From Sulfobacillus thermosulfidooxidans (GTDB lineage Bacteria > Bacillota > Sulfobacillia > Sulfobacillales > Sulfobacillaceae): 64,000 bases of DNA. Shown here piece after piece: positions 39,397 to 47,467 of the stretch. Numbering within the stretch: position 1 is the stretch's first letter; the number at the start of each line of letters is the position of its first letter. The notes under the pieces are model-generated. The model was not told the DNA's origin. It saw nothing but the letters and a program-made list of their open reading frames with translations, and did not search any database. Both the position numbers and the translations under genes were made by a program. Location: contig NZ_LGRO01000001.1 of the NCBI RefSeq assembly GCF_001280565.1, forward strand, positions 1,798,001-1,862,000, read 5' to 3'.

Positions 39397-39483
39397 AGCC
39401 TTAATTGGCGGATTTCTCAAAACAGGTCAATACATCATTAAGTAATCTTTCGCTTGGCATCTCTCTTTGGCCACCCACATGCA

Positions 39484-39822
39484 CTAATGTTTGCGGTAAA
39501 AAATTCCTGTAATAATTAAGGCATCTAATCCCAGCACTCCCACCATCCCAATGGTCGAACCATGAGCCACAGCCAACAAAGGAATAGATAAGGCCAAAAC
39601 AGATGGCACTGTCGCTACCGGCCCGCGCTCCTTATGCCGCGGCTTAATGCGAACCGGTGTGGTTAAATCGTTTTCCGTTAGAGTCGTTGGCTTGTTGCCT
39701 TTGTGGATGAGGTTTAGTAATTGCTCAGCTGTATGTTCATCATAGTCCGGTCCTAATTCGCGATTAGCCTTCAAAATGGCGATAATGTCCTCTTTTTGAA
39801 TTGTCCAAAACTCCTCCGTCAT
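39484..39822 (-). CDS. Small hypothetical membrane protein
   Basis: 112 residues. The N-terminal half is polar and helical (EEFWTIQKEDIIAILKANRE, then a Thr/Pro-rich linker), and the C-terminal 45 residues form two hydrophobic helices ending in a basic tail (FYRKH). No family was recognised. The start ATG at 39822 follows GGAGGCC. It lies convergent to the importer operon and about 107 bases from the MFS gene on the same strand; co-transcription with it is possible. Confidence 0.6.
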   Translation of the reverse strand: MTEEFWTIQKEDIIAILKANRELGPDYDEHTAEQLLNLIHKGNKPTTLTENDLTTPVRIKPRHKERGPVATVPSVLALSIPLLAVAHGSTIGMVGVLGLDALIITGIFYRKH

Positions 39823-39929
39823 TGTTCGGCCTCCCTATGATTCTTCTCAGAGTCTGCTTTTACCCTATGGGGTGACGCGCCGTGTGCGCAAGTGCCATTA
39901 TGCACTTGTTGCGGTCGACTCGGCAGACC

Positions 39930-41165
39930 TTAGGATTCCGGTGCCAGAACTGTTCCCGATGAGCCGTCTAAATGCCTCGGCATTATTCGCCATAACGACA
40001 GACCAAAAGCGACATCGCTGATAGCCATAGCCACATACCAGCTGATTGTGGGGATGATATTGACGGATATCCCAGCCAAAAACACCGCTAACGGCGTTGC
40101 CGCGGTGACAATCGTAATGAGCATCCCGAAAGTACGTCCCCGAATCGCCTCGGGAATCAAACGCTGCAACATCGTAAATATCAAAGCATTGGTGGCCCCA
40201 TTACAAATACCGCCAACTAAGAGCCATAAAATGTCAGCCCATGGCGCATGCGTAAAAGCAAAAGCTGCCATCACGCTCCCTTGAAGAATACCGGAAACAC
40301 TTATCGTTTTTTCTAAAGAAAAACGGCCGAGCCACCCCGCGTTAAGACTTCCAATCATCATCCCTAATGACCAAGCTCCATCAGTGAGCCCATACCAAAA
40401 TGCCGTCGAATGCAGGTCATGATGGATCCAATAGGGCAGAAGAATCAAGCCTCCCGCAAACGTAAAGTTGGTTAGCAAAATAAGGGGGAGCAATATCACA
40501 AACCAACGCATGGTCGTAATCATTTTCCAGCCTTCTTTAAATCCGGCAAAGGGCCGCTTGATCTCAGCCGATGTCTCGGGCTTGGGTTCTAAAGGCCTCG
40601 AGAACCGCATCATGATGAAAATGGCAATGGCACTAAACCAAAATGAGACAAGATCAAAACCAAATACGGCAAAAATGCCAACTGTTGCAATCGCTGCCCC
40701 TCCAATGCCTGCGCCAATGGCCGAAGTCATCTGAGAGGTTAACGAATAGAGACCATTGGCGGCGGACAAGTCCTTATCCGGAACCAGAAGGGGCAGCACA
40801 ACCGCTTCAGCCGGACCAAAAAATGCGGTGCCGAAGGCGTTCACTCCAATAACTCCGATAATGATATAAGGACTGGCCGGCGGATCCAGGGCAAGCACCA
40901 AAAGTCCGAGGCCGACCGCTATCCCGCGCAACAAATCTGTCCACAACATGATGCGCTTGGCATCAAACTGATCCACTACCGCTCCCCCAATTACCGCTAA
41001 TAACTGGGGAATCACCATTGCCAGCCCGGCAATCCCTAATAAAAAAGGACTCTTAAGCTGGATTATCCAAAATCCCATAATTAAAAACACTGCATTGCCA
41101 AATTGGGACAGTAACTGACCTAACCACAACCAACGAAACCCGGTGGCTCTGAGGGAAGCAATCAT
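39930..41165 (-). CDS. MFS transporter, MFS_3 type
   Basis: 411 residues with twelve membrane helices. The start FRWLWLGQLLSQFGNAVFLI and the loop VVDQFDAKRIMLWTDLLRG (about 64-83) match MFS_3 exporters, as does the PAEAVVLPLLVP segment. It resembles the gene at 5395-6633 in family. The upstream DNA (41170-41260) is very AT-rich and probably holds its promoter. The substrate is unknown. Confidence 0.85.
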   Translation of the reverse strand: MIASLRATGFRWLWLGQLLSQFGNAVFLIMGFWIIQLKSPFLLGIAGLAMVIPQLLAVIGGAVVDQFDAKRIMLWTDLLRGIAVGLGLLVLALDPPASPYIIIGVIGVNAFGTAFFGPAEAVVLPLLVPDKDLSAANGLYSLTSQMTSAIGAGIGGAAIATVGIFAVFGFDLVSFWFSAIAIFIMMRFSRPLEPKPETSAEIKRPFAGFKEGWKMITTMRWFVILLPLILLTNFTFAGGLILLPYWIHHDLHSTAFWYGLTDGAWSLGMMIGSLNAGWLGRFSLEKTISVSGILQGSVMAAFAFTHAPWADILWLLVGGICNGATNALIFTMLQRLIPEAIRGRTFGMLITIVTAATPLAVFLAGISVNIIPTISWYVAMAISDVAFGLSLWRIMPRHLDGSSGTVLAPES

Positions 41166-41341
41166 CTTAGCACCCCAACCTTAATTTTATTTATTAACTT
41201 TTTACTAATATAGATCTTTAGATTTATATTTTCTACAACATTAATGTAAATTTGAAAAAATGATAGGAAGAAATATGGGCACGCGAATCCCAAGACGTCT
41301 ACTTCAAAATGCGATATTTACATCGACATACCCGATCTTTC

Positions 41342-42190
41342 TCAAACATAGGGATTTTCTAATTGCGGCAAGAGATTATTTAAAATTACCGTGGCTAAAG
41401 AATGTTCACCCGGGGGCAATATGGTTTCGGCTTGGCGAAACAGGATCTGGTCATGACCATTAGGATTTTCGATAAAGGGTGCGTAGGCGATCCCGTTTAC
41501 ATGATAGCCCATGGGAGTATTAGGAGCATGGTAAGCTCTTAAATCGGCCGAGAGGGCATAGCCCGAAATCACAGGACCGTGATAGGTTCCCCATCCTGCG
41601 CTAGCAAAATGCTGTCGTACCCACGAAAAATATGGAGCAGCAGCAAACCACGCACAACCCACACACGCGCTTGACGTATTCAAAAGGATGCGGGGGCCAT
41701 GTTGAGCGGAGCCTCCGGAAGGATATAAAATCACCCGCTTAGAGCCATCAGCCCCTTCTTGTGCCGTACCTGACCATCCTTTGGGAGTGAGAATGACAAA
41801 ACCCAAAGCCCCCACGGCTTGCAATTGAGAAGCCCACTCAACAGGAACCGTCACGCTCACAGTCTTAGGATAATGAAAAGTCACCACCTCGCCTCCAAAA
41901 CTCGGTGTCACTATGGAAACAGGAAGTGTCACAACTTGCATTAAAGATACAGGATTTGCAGACGGCGATGGCTGATGGGGAATCGAAGAAGGCGAAGACG
42001 GCGAGGGAGATGAGATAGACACAGAAAGCGGAGAGGAAGAAGGAGAAAAAGAATGGGCAGCTGAATGACTTGAAAACCCACCCGTCGTCGGTTTCGGGCC
42101 ACCTATGCTCGTTGGATGATCCCCACAAGCCGTAATCACGAGCATTATGACCAAAATCACGACTCTCCGCATCCATCCTGTGCCCTTCAT
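41342..42190 (-). CDS. Secreted lipoprotein of unknown function
   Basis: About 282 residues; the ATG at 42190 follows GGAGG. A signal peptide ends in the lipobox VITAC (about residue 23). A low-complexity Ser/Pro/His linker spans about residues 30-80, then a globular domain of about 200 residues with a CVGC pair (NTSSACVGCAWFAAAP, about residue 185). The globular part resembles DUF4850-like bacterial surface proteins only in outline, and I do not assign a family. It is monocistronic, convergent with nothing, and about 220 bases from the cox cluster end. Confidence 0.65.
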   Translation of the reverse strand: MKGTGWMRRVVILVIMLVITACGDHPTSIGGPKPTTGGFSSHSAAHSFSPSSSPLSVSISSPSPSSPSSIPHQPSPSANPVSLMQVVTLPVSIVTPSFGGEVVTFHYPKTVSVTVPVEWASQLQAVGALGFVILTPKGWSGTAQEGADGSKRVILYPSGGSAQHGPRILLNTSSACVGCAWFAAAPYFSWVRQHFASAGWGTYHGPVISGYALSADLRAYHAPNTPMGYHVNGIAYAPFIENPNGHDQILFRQAETILPPGEHSLATVILNNLLPQLENPYV

Positions 42191-42406
42191 TTTCCCTTTT
42201 GCCTCCGCGCGCAAGTTTATGGTCCAAACTTAAGAACCCCGATTACTTTCCACTATAAAATCATTCGTTTTCGTATGCAGGGTCCTTAAAGAATTTTGGA
42301 GTGAAGATTATTACGAGAGAAAACGGAAGGGGAAAGACGAAATTCGGGGAGGAAGCAAATCGCGTTGGGTGCTATTTTAGGCTCACATTTATGTTTCTAC
42401 AATAAG

Positions 42407-43036
42407 CTAGTCATATTCTTGATAGAGTCTTTTCAGGGACAAAGCCTGAGCATAATCGCTTGCGGTATCCAAATCAAAATTGGGATGGGGACGTGAAAGC
42501 ACAGGGGGTGCTGAGATGCTTAAGGTATCGGGGCGTTTATGCCAAACTTGACCGAGCCCGACGTCTCCCTGCAATTGAAAAATAACGGGGTCAAATTGGG
42601 CATCAAAAATCACGGGATGGCCGATATGATTATTGTAAAGAGGTCTTATTGCGTGAACATCTGCAGGACGCTTTGCAAACTGCTCCCATGTCCACAAAAT
42701 ATCATCTGACGTCACAAAAGGTTGATCAGCTAAAAGAATGAGAACAGGAACCATGCCTTTATGGTTTCGAATCCACGTTAATCCTCGTTGAATGGAAGTC
42801 GCAATCCCCTGGGATGCGTGAACATTCGTCACCCAGTCTCCGGCCAGGGGAAAAGAAGGATCAAATCCCAGAACCGCCAGAGTCTCACAGCCAGTTTGCT
42901 GCGCTTGACCAATCACGTGATCAAGCACTGTACCCTGTCCCCAAGGCAATAACGCTTTGGGCTGTCCCATTCTTGTACTGAACCCTGCGGCTAAAATCAG
43001 TGCGACGGCGTCATGAATGGACGTGCTTACGTCCAT
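42407..43036 (-). CDS. mocA: Molybdenum cofactor cytidylyltransferase, MocA-like
   Basis: 209 residues of the MobA-like NTP-transferase fold. The nucleotide-binding signature LILAAGFSTRMGQPKALLP (about residues 12-30) and the metal-binding LILLADQPF (about 98-106) are clear. MocA attaches CMP to molybdopterin to make the dinucleotide cofactor (MCD) that CO dehydrogenase needs. It overlaps the XdhC/CoxF-like gene by 26 bases and is the last gene of the cox cluster, which fits maturation of CoxL. MobA (GMP transfer) is excluded by context rather than by a decisive residue. Confidence 0.8.
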   Translation of the reverse strand: MDVSTSIHDAVALILAAGFSTRMGQPKALLPWGQGTVLDHVIGQAQQTGCETLAVLGFDPSFPLAGDWVTNVHASQGIATSIQRGLTWIRNHKGMVPVLILLADQPFVTSDDILWTWEQFAKRPADVHAIRPLYNNHIGHPVIFDAQFDPVIFQLQGDVGLGQVWHKRPDTLSISAPPVLSRPHPNFDLDTASDYAQALSLKRLYQEYD

Positions 43037-44033
43037 GTAGCGTTCCTCCTTTGGTGCCTTTCCGACAAGCCATTAACTCTCCCACGATACTGACCGCCAC
43101 TTCTTCGGGCGTCTCGCCCCCGACGTCTAGTCCTACTGGTGCGTGTAAGGGCAGTTGTTGAGAGGAGAGTCCAACGTTTGTCAACATCTCCAACGTCCTT
43201 TCCAACGGTCCCAACACTCCGATAAATTGAGGATGGGAAGCCGCTGCAAGAGCCACCGCCTCTTCATCACGGCGCTGATGATGATTCATAATAACCCAAT
43301 AAGCCCCCATCAAGGTAGCCGGTTTAATTTGTGCAATCGGGGTGAGACAATGTGTGGTATGCGGAAAATGATGATCGTTATTGATATGAGGCCGAGAATC
43401 CATAATCATCACAGAAAATCCGACCTGATGGGCCAAACGCGCAACAGGCTCGGCATCATGTCCCGCACCGGCAATAATCAGCTGAGCAGGCGGCTTCATG
43501 ATATCCCACCAAAATCCGTTGAAAAACCCCGAGTCCCTCTTGTTCTCTGATGATGCTAAGAATGCCGCAGCCCACGAAGGAACTTCTCCGCACTCTGTAG
43601 CGTGAGAGAAAAGGAATCGGCGTCCGATAGGCAGTTCAGCTCCCCAAATAACGGGTTCTTCACCGTGCAGACATTCATTAAATGCGGTCCAAAAGGGGTC
43701 AGATGAACTAATCGGTTCCAGCCATACATCGACACTACCTTTGCATCCAATACCTAGTCCCCACATATCATCTTCGGTCAAATCATAATGCTGCAGGCAC
43801 GGTTCATGCGTTTTCATGACACGTTGGGCGTGAAGAAATAAATCGCCTTCAAGACATCCCCCACTCAAGGTCCCTTGCATTCGGCCATCCTCTCGCATCA
43901 CCATTTTCGCGCCGGGACGGCGATATGCAGATCCGTTCACCGTTACCAAGGTAGCTAAGACCACTTCGTGCCCCGATAATTCTGCATCTTTAACCAGCTG
44001 CCACAAATTCCGCGCCTCTTTAATCGACGACAA
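43011..44033 (-). CDS. coxF: XdhC/CoxF-family maturation protein
   Basis: 340 residues. The N-terminal XdhC_CoxI domain shows LATLVTVNGSAYRRPGAKMVM and a GTLSGGCLEGDL loop (about residues 50-65); the C-terminal Rossmann part has QLIIAGAGHDAEPVARLA (about 188-205) and GLDVGGETPEEVAVSIVGE. Members hold the sulfurated molybdenum cofactor and insert it into xanthine- or CO-dehydrogenases. It lies between coxE and the MocA-like gene. A second XdhC-type gene occurs at 46477. The symbol coxF is given by position and should be read as family-level. Confidence 0.8.
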   Translation of the reverse strand: MSSIKEARNLWQLVKDAELSGHEVVLATLVTVNGSAYRRPGAKMVMREDGRMQGTLSGGCLEGDLFLHAQRVMKTHEPCLQHYDLTEDDMWGLGIGCKGSVDVWLEPISSSDPFWTAFNECLHGEEPVIWGAELPIGRRFLFSHATECGEVPSWAAAFLASSENKRDSGFFNGFWWDIMKPPAQLIIAGAGHDAEPVARLAHQVGFSVMIMDSRPHINNDHHFPHTTHCLTPIAQIKPATLMGAYWVIMNHHQRRDEEAVALAAASHPQFIGVLGPLERTLEMLTNVGLSSQQLPLHAPVGLDVGGETPEEVAVSIVGELMACRKGTKGGTLHGRKHVHS

Positions 44034-44051
44034 TGTTCATCCCTCCCTTAG

Positions 44052-45161
44052 TCATTGCAAACACGTACGCACATAATGAATCCACGAGAGGCTGTCGGAT
44101 ACCCCAACATGTTCCGGATTGTAAGCCAAAATAACTTTTAAAGCAGCCGATTGCGGAGTATAATCTGGCAATAATAATAATGGATTCAACCATACCACAC
44201 GCTGAGCAAGGCGAACCAGAACAGGAAACGATTGGGATAGCAACCACAAATCTCCTGTGTCAAAACCATCTGAGGCAATAAGAAAGGTTGTTTGCCTCGT
44301 AAACAACTGAGCATACTCATGCAATAGCCACGAGAAAGCCCATCCTAACCGAGTTCCTCCTCCCATTTGTTGCGCATCAGCTACGGGCGGGCTGCCTGGT
44401 CCACTACGGCGTAAAAACGGCGTCACTCGCTTGACTTGATTGCTCGACAAAATACATTCCACTCGATTGGTCTCATGCATCAATTGCCATGCCAAACCCA
44501 AATAGAATGGCACATAGGTCTGCATCGAACCGGAAACGTCTACTAACACGACGATCCGTGCGTGTTCTTGATGACGAGGGTGCCAAAGCCACTGTACGGG
44601 GTCTCCGCCATGGCGGAAAGCAGCTTGGACCGTACTGCGCCAATTCAGGCTACGGCCGCATGAACTTTTTCCTCGCCATGGCCCGGTATTCGCTGCCCAA
44701 TGCCGGGCCATATAGCGCGTCCAGCGTTTCATTTCATGATAGGGAACATCCTGGCCTGGAGCCAATGTGCAGGGACTTCCCCACATGGGACTATAGGCAA
44801 AAAGAGCCGGAGAGGGATTTTTTGATTGCGCTTGCATCCGCGTTTGACCAGGTGTTGAGAACATCCCATCAGTGCTATCTTGGATACGTTCTGGAACCAT
44901 CAACCGAGGCCTTTCGGGATAAAAGAAACGTAGAAACAAGTTCGGAAATATTTCCCATTGGTCGGCCGTCTTGGCATACACGGGGCGCCACATCCTCAGA
45001 AGATTTTCAGCATGCTCTACAGGTGAGTCAGCAAGTAATTGAAGAGCCTCCTGCGTCTCGCTGACTGCAGGACGAAATCCATGGTGCCGCAGAAAATGCG
45101 AAAACTCAGTTACTTGCATTTCCAGACGCCGAGAAAACTGATCAACCGTTAGTCCACCCAT
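44052..45161 (-). CDS. coxE: CoxE, VWA-domain protein
   Basis: About 369 residues; start taken at 45161, inside the end of coxD (a longer frame to 45197 exists). The C-terminal half is a von Willebrand A domain with the metal-site motif DVSGSMQTYVPFYLG (about residue 210) and ASDGFDTGDLWLL. CoxE pairs with the AAA+ protein CoxD, and the two are thought to build the copper-sulfur part of the CO dehydrogenase active site. The gene order coxD-coxE is conserved across form I clusters. Confidence 0.82.
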   Translation of the reverse strand: MGGLTVDQFSRRLEMQVTEFSHFLRHHGFRPAVSETQEALQLLADSPVEHAENLLRMWRPVYAKTADQWEIFPNLFLRFFYPERPRLMVPERIQDSTDGMFSTPGQTRMQAQSKNPSPALFAYSPMWGSPCTLAPGQDVPYHEMKRWTRYMARHWAANTGPWRGKSSCGRSLNWRSTVQAAFRHGGDPVQWLWHPRHQEHARIVVLVDVSGSMQTYVPFYLGLAWQLMHETNRVECILSSNQVKRVTPFLRRSGPGSPPVADAQQMGGGTRLGWAFSWLLHEYAQLFTRQTTFLIASDGFDTGDLWLLSQSFPVLVRLAQRVVWLNPLLLLPDYTPQSAALKVILAYNPEHVGVSDSLSWIHYVRTCLQ

Positions 45162-46006
45162 AATGCACGAATCCCCCGTTTTTCTATTACAGCCCAATCA
45201 TCTTGGGTCTTTAGAACACTCGACAAAGTCCACCGCACCGTTGTCTCCGAATAACCGTCCTCATCAAATTCCGCCAACATCCGAGCCCAGTCAATCGATT
45301 CCGCCAGACCCGGGGGTTTAAGCAAATTCCATCCTCGTAAAGTTTTTACCGCTGCCACTACACGCTTGGCTATATCTAAGGGCAAGTGTGGCACATGCTG
45401 ATGTATAATCGCCAATTCGCGGTCTGGTGTCGGGTAATCTAACCATAGATAAAGGCAACGCCGTCTTAACGCATCAGACAAATCTCGAGTACGATTAGAC
45501 GTCAACACAACCCAAGGAGGTTCCTGTGCAGCAATAGTTCCAATTTCAGGAATAGTTATTTGAAACTCACCCAAGATTTCCAGTAAGAGCGCTTCAAACT
45601 CTTCATCGGCCCGTTCCACTTCATCAATAAGCAGGACAGGCGACGGGCGAAGACGAATAGCTTTGAGCAGTGGCCGTTCCAATAAATATTCCCAGCGATA
45701 AAAATCGTCGACGACGTTTCCTGTTTCAGTACTATGTGCTGCTAACAGTTGCTTAGCATAATTCCAATCGTACAGTGCTTGGGACGCATCCAGTCCTTGG
45801 TAGCATTGAAGACGTACCAAAGGCTTGTTAAGGCATTGGGCAAGCGCTTTCGCCAGAAAGGTTTTTCCTACTCCCGCTGGTCCCTCCACGAGTAGAGGAC
45901 GGCGTAAACGATCTACGGCATAACACACCGCGGACAGCATCTCATCCGCAATATATCCCGCTTGATTCAATTGTTGAATCCAGAGCTCGCACCCATTCAC
46001 CCGCAT
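45149..46006 (-). CDS. coxD: CoxD, MoxR-type AAA+ ATPase
   Basis: 285 residues. Walker A GPAGVGKTFLAKALA (about residues 41-55), Walker B VLLIDEVERADEEFEALLLE, sensor-1 VVLTSNRTRDLSDALRRRC. MoxR-family chaperone of the CO dehydrogenase cluster; in Oligotropha CoxD is needed to introduce sulfur and copper at the Mo-Cu site. It starts directly after AAGGAGA. Its stop lies inside coxE. CoxG precedes it by 13 bases. Confidence 0.87.
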   Translation of the reverse strand: MRVNGCELWIQQLNQAGYIADEMLSAVCYAVDRLRRPLLVEGPAGVGKTFLAKALAQCLNKPLVRLQCYQGLDASQALYDWNYAKQLLAAHSTETGNVVDDFYRWEYLLERPLLKAIRLRPSPVLLIDEVERADEEFEALLLEILGEFQITIPEIGTIAAQEPPWVVLTSNRTRDLSDALRRRCLYLWLDYPTPDRELAIIHQHVPHLPLDIAKRVVAAVKTLRGWNLLKPPGLAESIDWARMLAEFDEDGYSETTVRWTLSSVLKTQDDWAVIEKRGIRALWVD

Positions 46007-46019
46007 TCTCCTTATCCGG

Positions 46020-46472
46020 CTATTCGGCTAACTGAGCCGCAATCCCTTGCCGAATATTTTCAAAAACTTGTTCCGTAATCTTTTTAACTTGATTATCTAA
46101 CAGCCGCCCGCCTAGGGTCGCCAAGGGCCCACTCACACTGACTTCCGCGACCCAGTTGAGCGATACGTGGTCCTGCTCTTGCGCAATATGCATCGTGCTC
46201 AGGAGATGAAAACCACTGCCCATACCTCCCCCTTGGGCATCTAAGCAAGCCTTATAGGGTTCAGGCAATAATTCAATTTTGGCATTCATATCAAAAACCG
46301 CGCGAATAGGGCCCACACCGACCCGCACTTTCGCGTGCAAATGACGTTCATCCAATACCTCATATTCGATAACGTCCGGCATGCAACGGCCTATCGCATC
46401 AGGGTCTTGGACAAAATCCCACACTACATTCCGGGGAGCATCCATCACGACAACACCTTGATAAGTTTTCAT
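46020..46472 (-). CDS. coxG: CoxG, SRPBCC-fold membrane-recruitment protein
   Basis: About 150 residues. YQGVVVMDAPRNVVWDFVQ and the run up to RCMPDV (about residue 32) match the CoxG/polyketide-cyclase-like family. CoxG is thought to bind quinone or recruit CO dehydrogenase to the membrane so electrons reach the respiratory chain. The ATG at 46472 is behind AAGGAGG; a frame start at 46499 is less likely. The last 15 residues form an amphipathic helix. Confidence 0.85.
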   Translation of the reverse strand: MKTYQGVVVMDAPRNVVWDFVQDPDAIGRCMPDVIEYEVLDERHLHAKVRVGVGPIRAVFDMNAKIELLPEPYKACLDAQGGGMGSGFHLLSTMHIAQEQDHVSLNWVAEVSVSGPLATLGGRLLDNQVKKITEQVFENIRQGIAAQLAE

Positions 46473-46476
46473 CGAT

Positions 46477-47448
46477 TCATGCCTCCTTACTTCGAACATA
46501 ACGTTCTGGATCTTCTAAAAATGCGTCTCGACACGATGAAGCACAAAATCCCCAGGTTTGATCGGCATATACTGCTTGATAGGGCGTCTCGGAAAGATTT
46601 ACCGTCATATGACAGACGGGATCGATTACCACAGTCTTAGTTAGAAGAGATGAGACCTCTACGGAGGTGGGCTTAGTCTGCCGCCGAATCTGAATAATTT
46701 CTGCCACAATACTTACGGCGATTTCTTCGGGAAGTCGCGAATGCACATCTAAGCCGGCCGGGATTGAGAGAATGCAGGCATTGTCAAACTTTCGTCCTTG
46801 CGAGAACCGCTCTCGCAACAATGCTCCGCGCCGATGTGAAGCCACGACGCCCAAGTAGGAAAGCGGAGCATCTTGTAGCGCGTCGATTGCCCAATCGTCA
46901 TATTGTCCCATGGTAGCCAAGACAGCGAAACCGCCATCTTGGCTCAATTGACGAATCTGTTGTTTGAAAGTTTCCCAGTTGGCATCGGGTGTCATGGCGG
47001 CACCTTGCACCCGAAAATTCAAATGAGACGCAATTTGCAGTACATACCGCGCCACTGGTGAATCACCGATGACTAAGAGCAAGGGACTAGCAAGATGCGG
47101 CTCCACAAATAGTTCCACCGTTCCCCCCGAGTGACACGTCATCGGTTTAATCAAGACGCCCCTGTCTTCAACATTTTTCTGGCGAATCCACTCATCATCG
47201 TCTTCCGGATGCGGGGATAACAACAACAACCGCGGTTGTCCATCAGTCAAAGCGCCTTCGGCGACTTCTAGTAAAATCCGACGCGTGCATTCACCGCCCA
47301 CATATCCTGTCAACTGGTGATCTTGGCTAACAATTGCATGTGCTCCGAGGATGGCTGAAGTCGGGGGCCGTGTTCGTACCACAGTTACTAAGACATAGGG
47401 TTCCCCCGCTAAATCGCGTCGCGCTGCCTCTTGCAAGACCGGATCCAT
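46477..47448 (-). CDS. XdhC-family protein fused to a YHS domain
   Basis: 323 residues. The first 270 are an XdhC/CoxI-type protein: a GYVGGECTRRILLEV loop (about 50-64), a Rossmann-like LLLVIGDSPVARYVLQIA segment, and IPAGLDVHSRLPEEIAVSI. The last 50 form a YHS domain, DPVCHMTV ... WGFCASSCRDAF ... DPERYV, which has Cys residues that bind metals such as copper. The ATG at 47448 follows AAGGAGG. It sits between coxL and coxG, where clusters known to me usually have coxD. The fusion suggests a role in delivering cofactor and perhaps copper to the Mo-Cu site. That role is inference. Confidence 0.82.
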   Translation of the reverse strand: MDPVLQEAARRDLAGEPYVLVTVVRTRPPTSAILGAHAIVSQDHQLTGYVGGECTRRILLEVAEGALTDGQPRLLLLSPHPEDDDEWIRQKNVEDRGVLIKPMTCHSGGTVELFVEPHLASPLLLVIGDSPVARYVLQIASHLNFRVQGAAMTPDANWETFKQQIRQLSQDGGFAVLATMGQYDDWAIDALQDAPLSYLGVVASHRRGALLRERFSQGRKFDNACILSIPAGLDVHSRLPEEIAVSIVAEIIQIRRQTKPTSVEVSSLLTKTVVIDPVCHMTVNLSETPYQAVYADQTWGFCASSCRDAFLEDPERYVRSKEA

Positions 47449-47467
47449 GCGCTTCTTCCTCCTTCAC

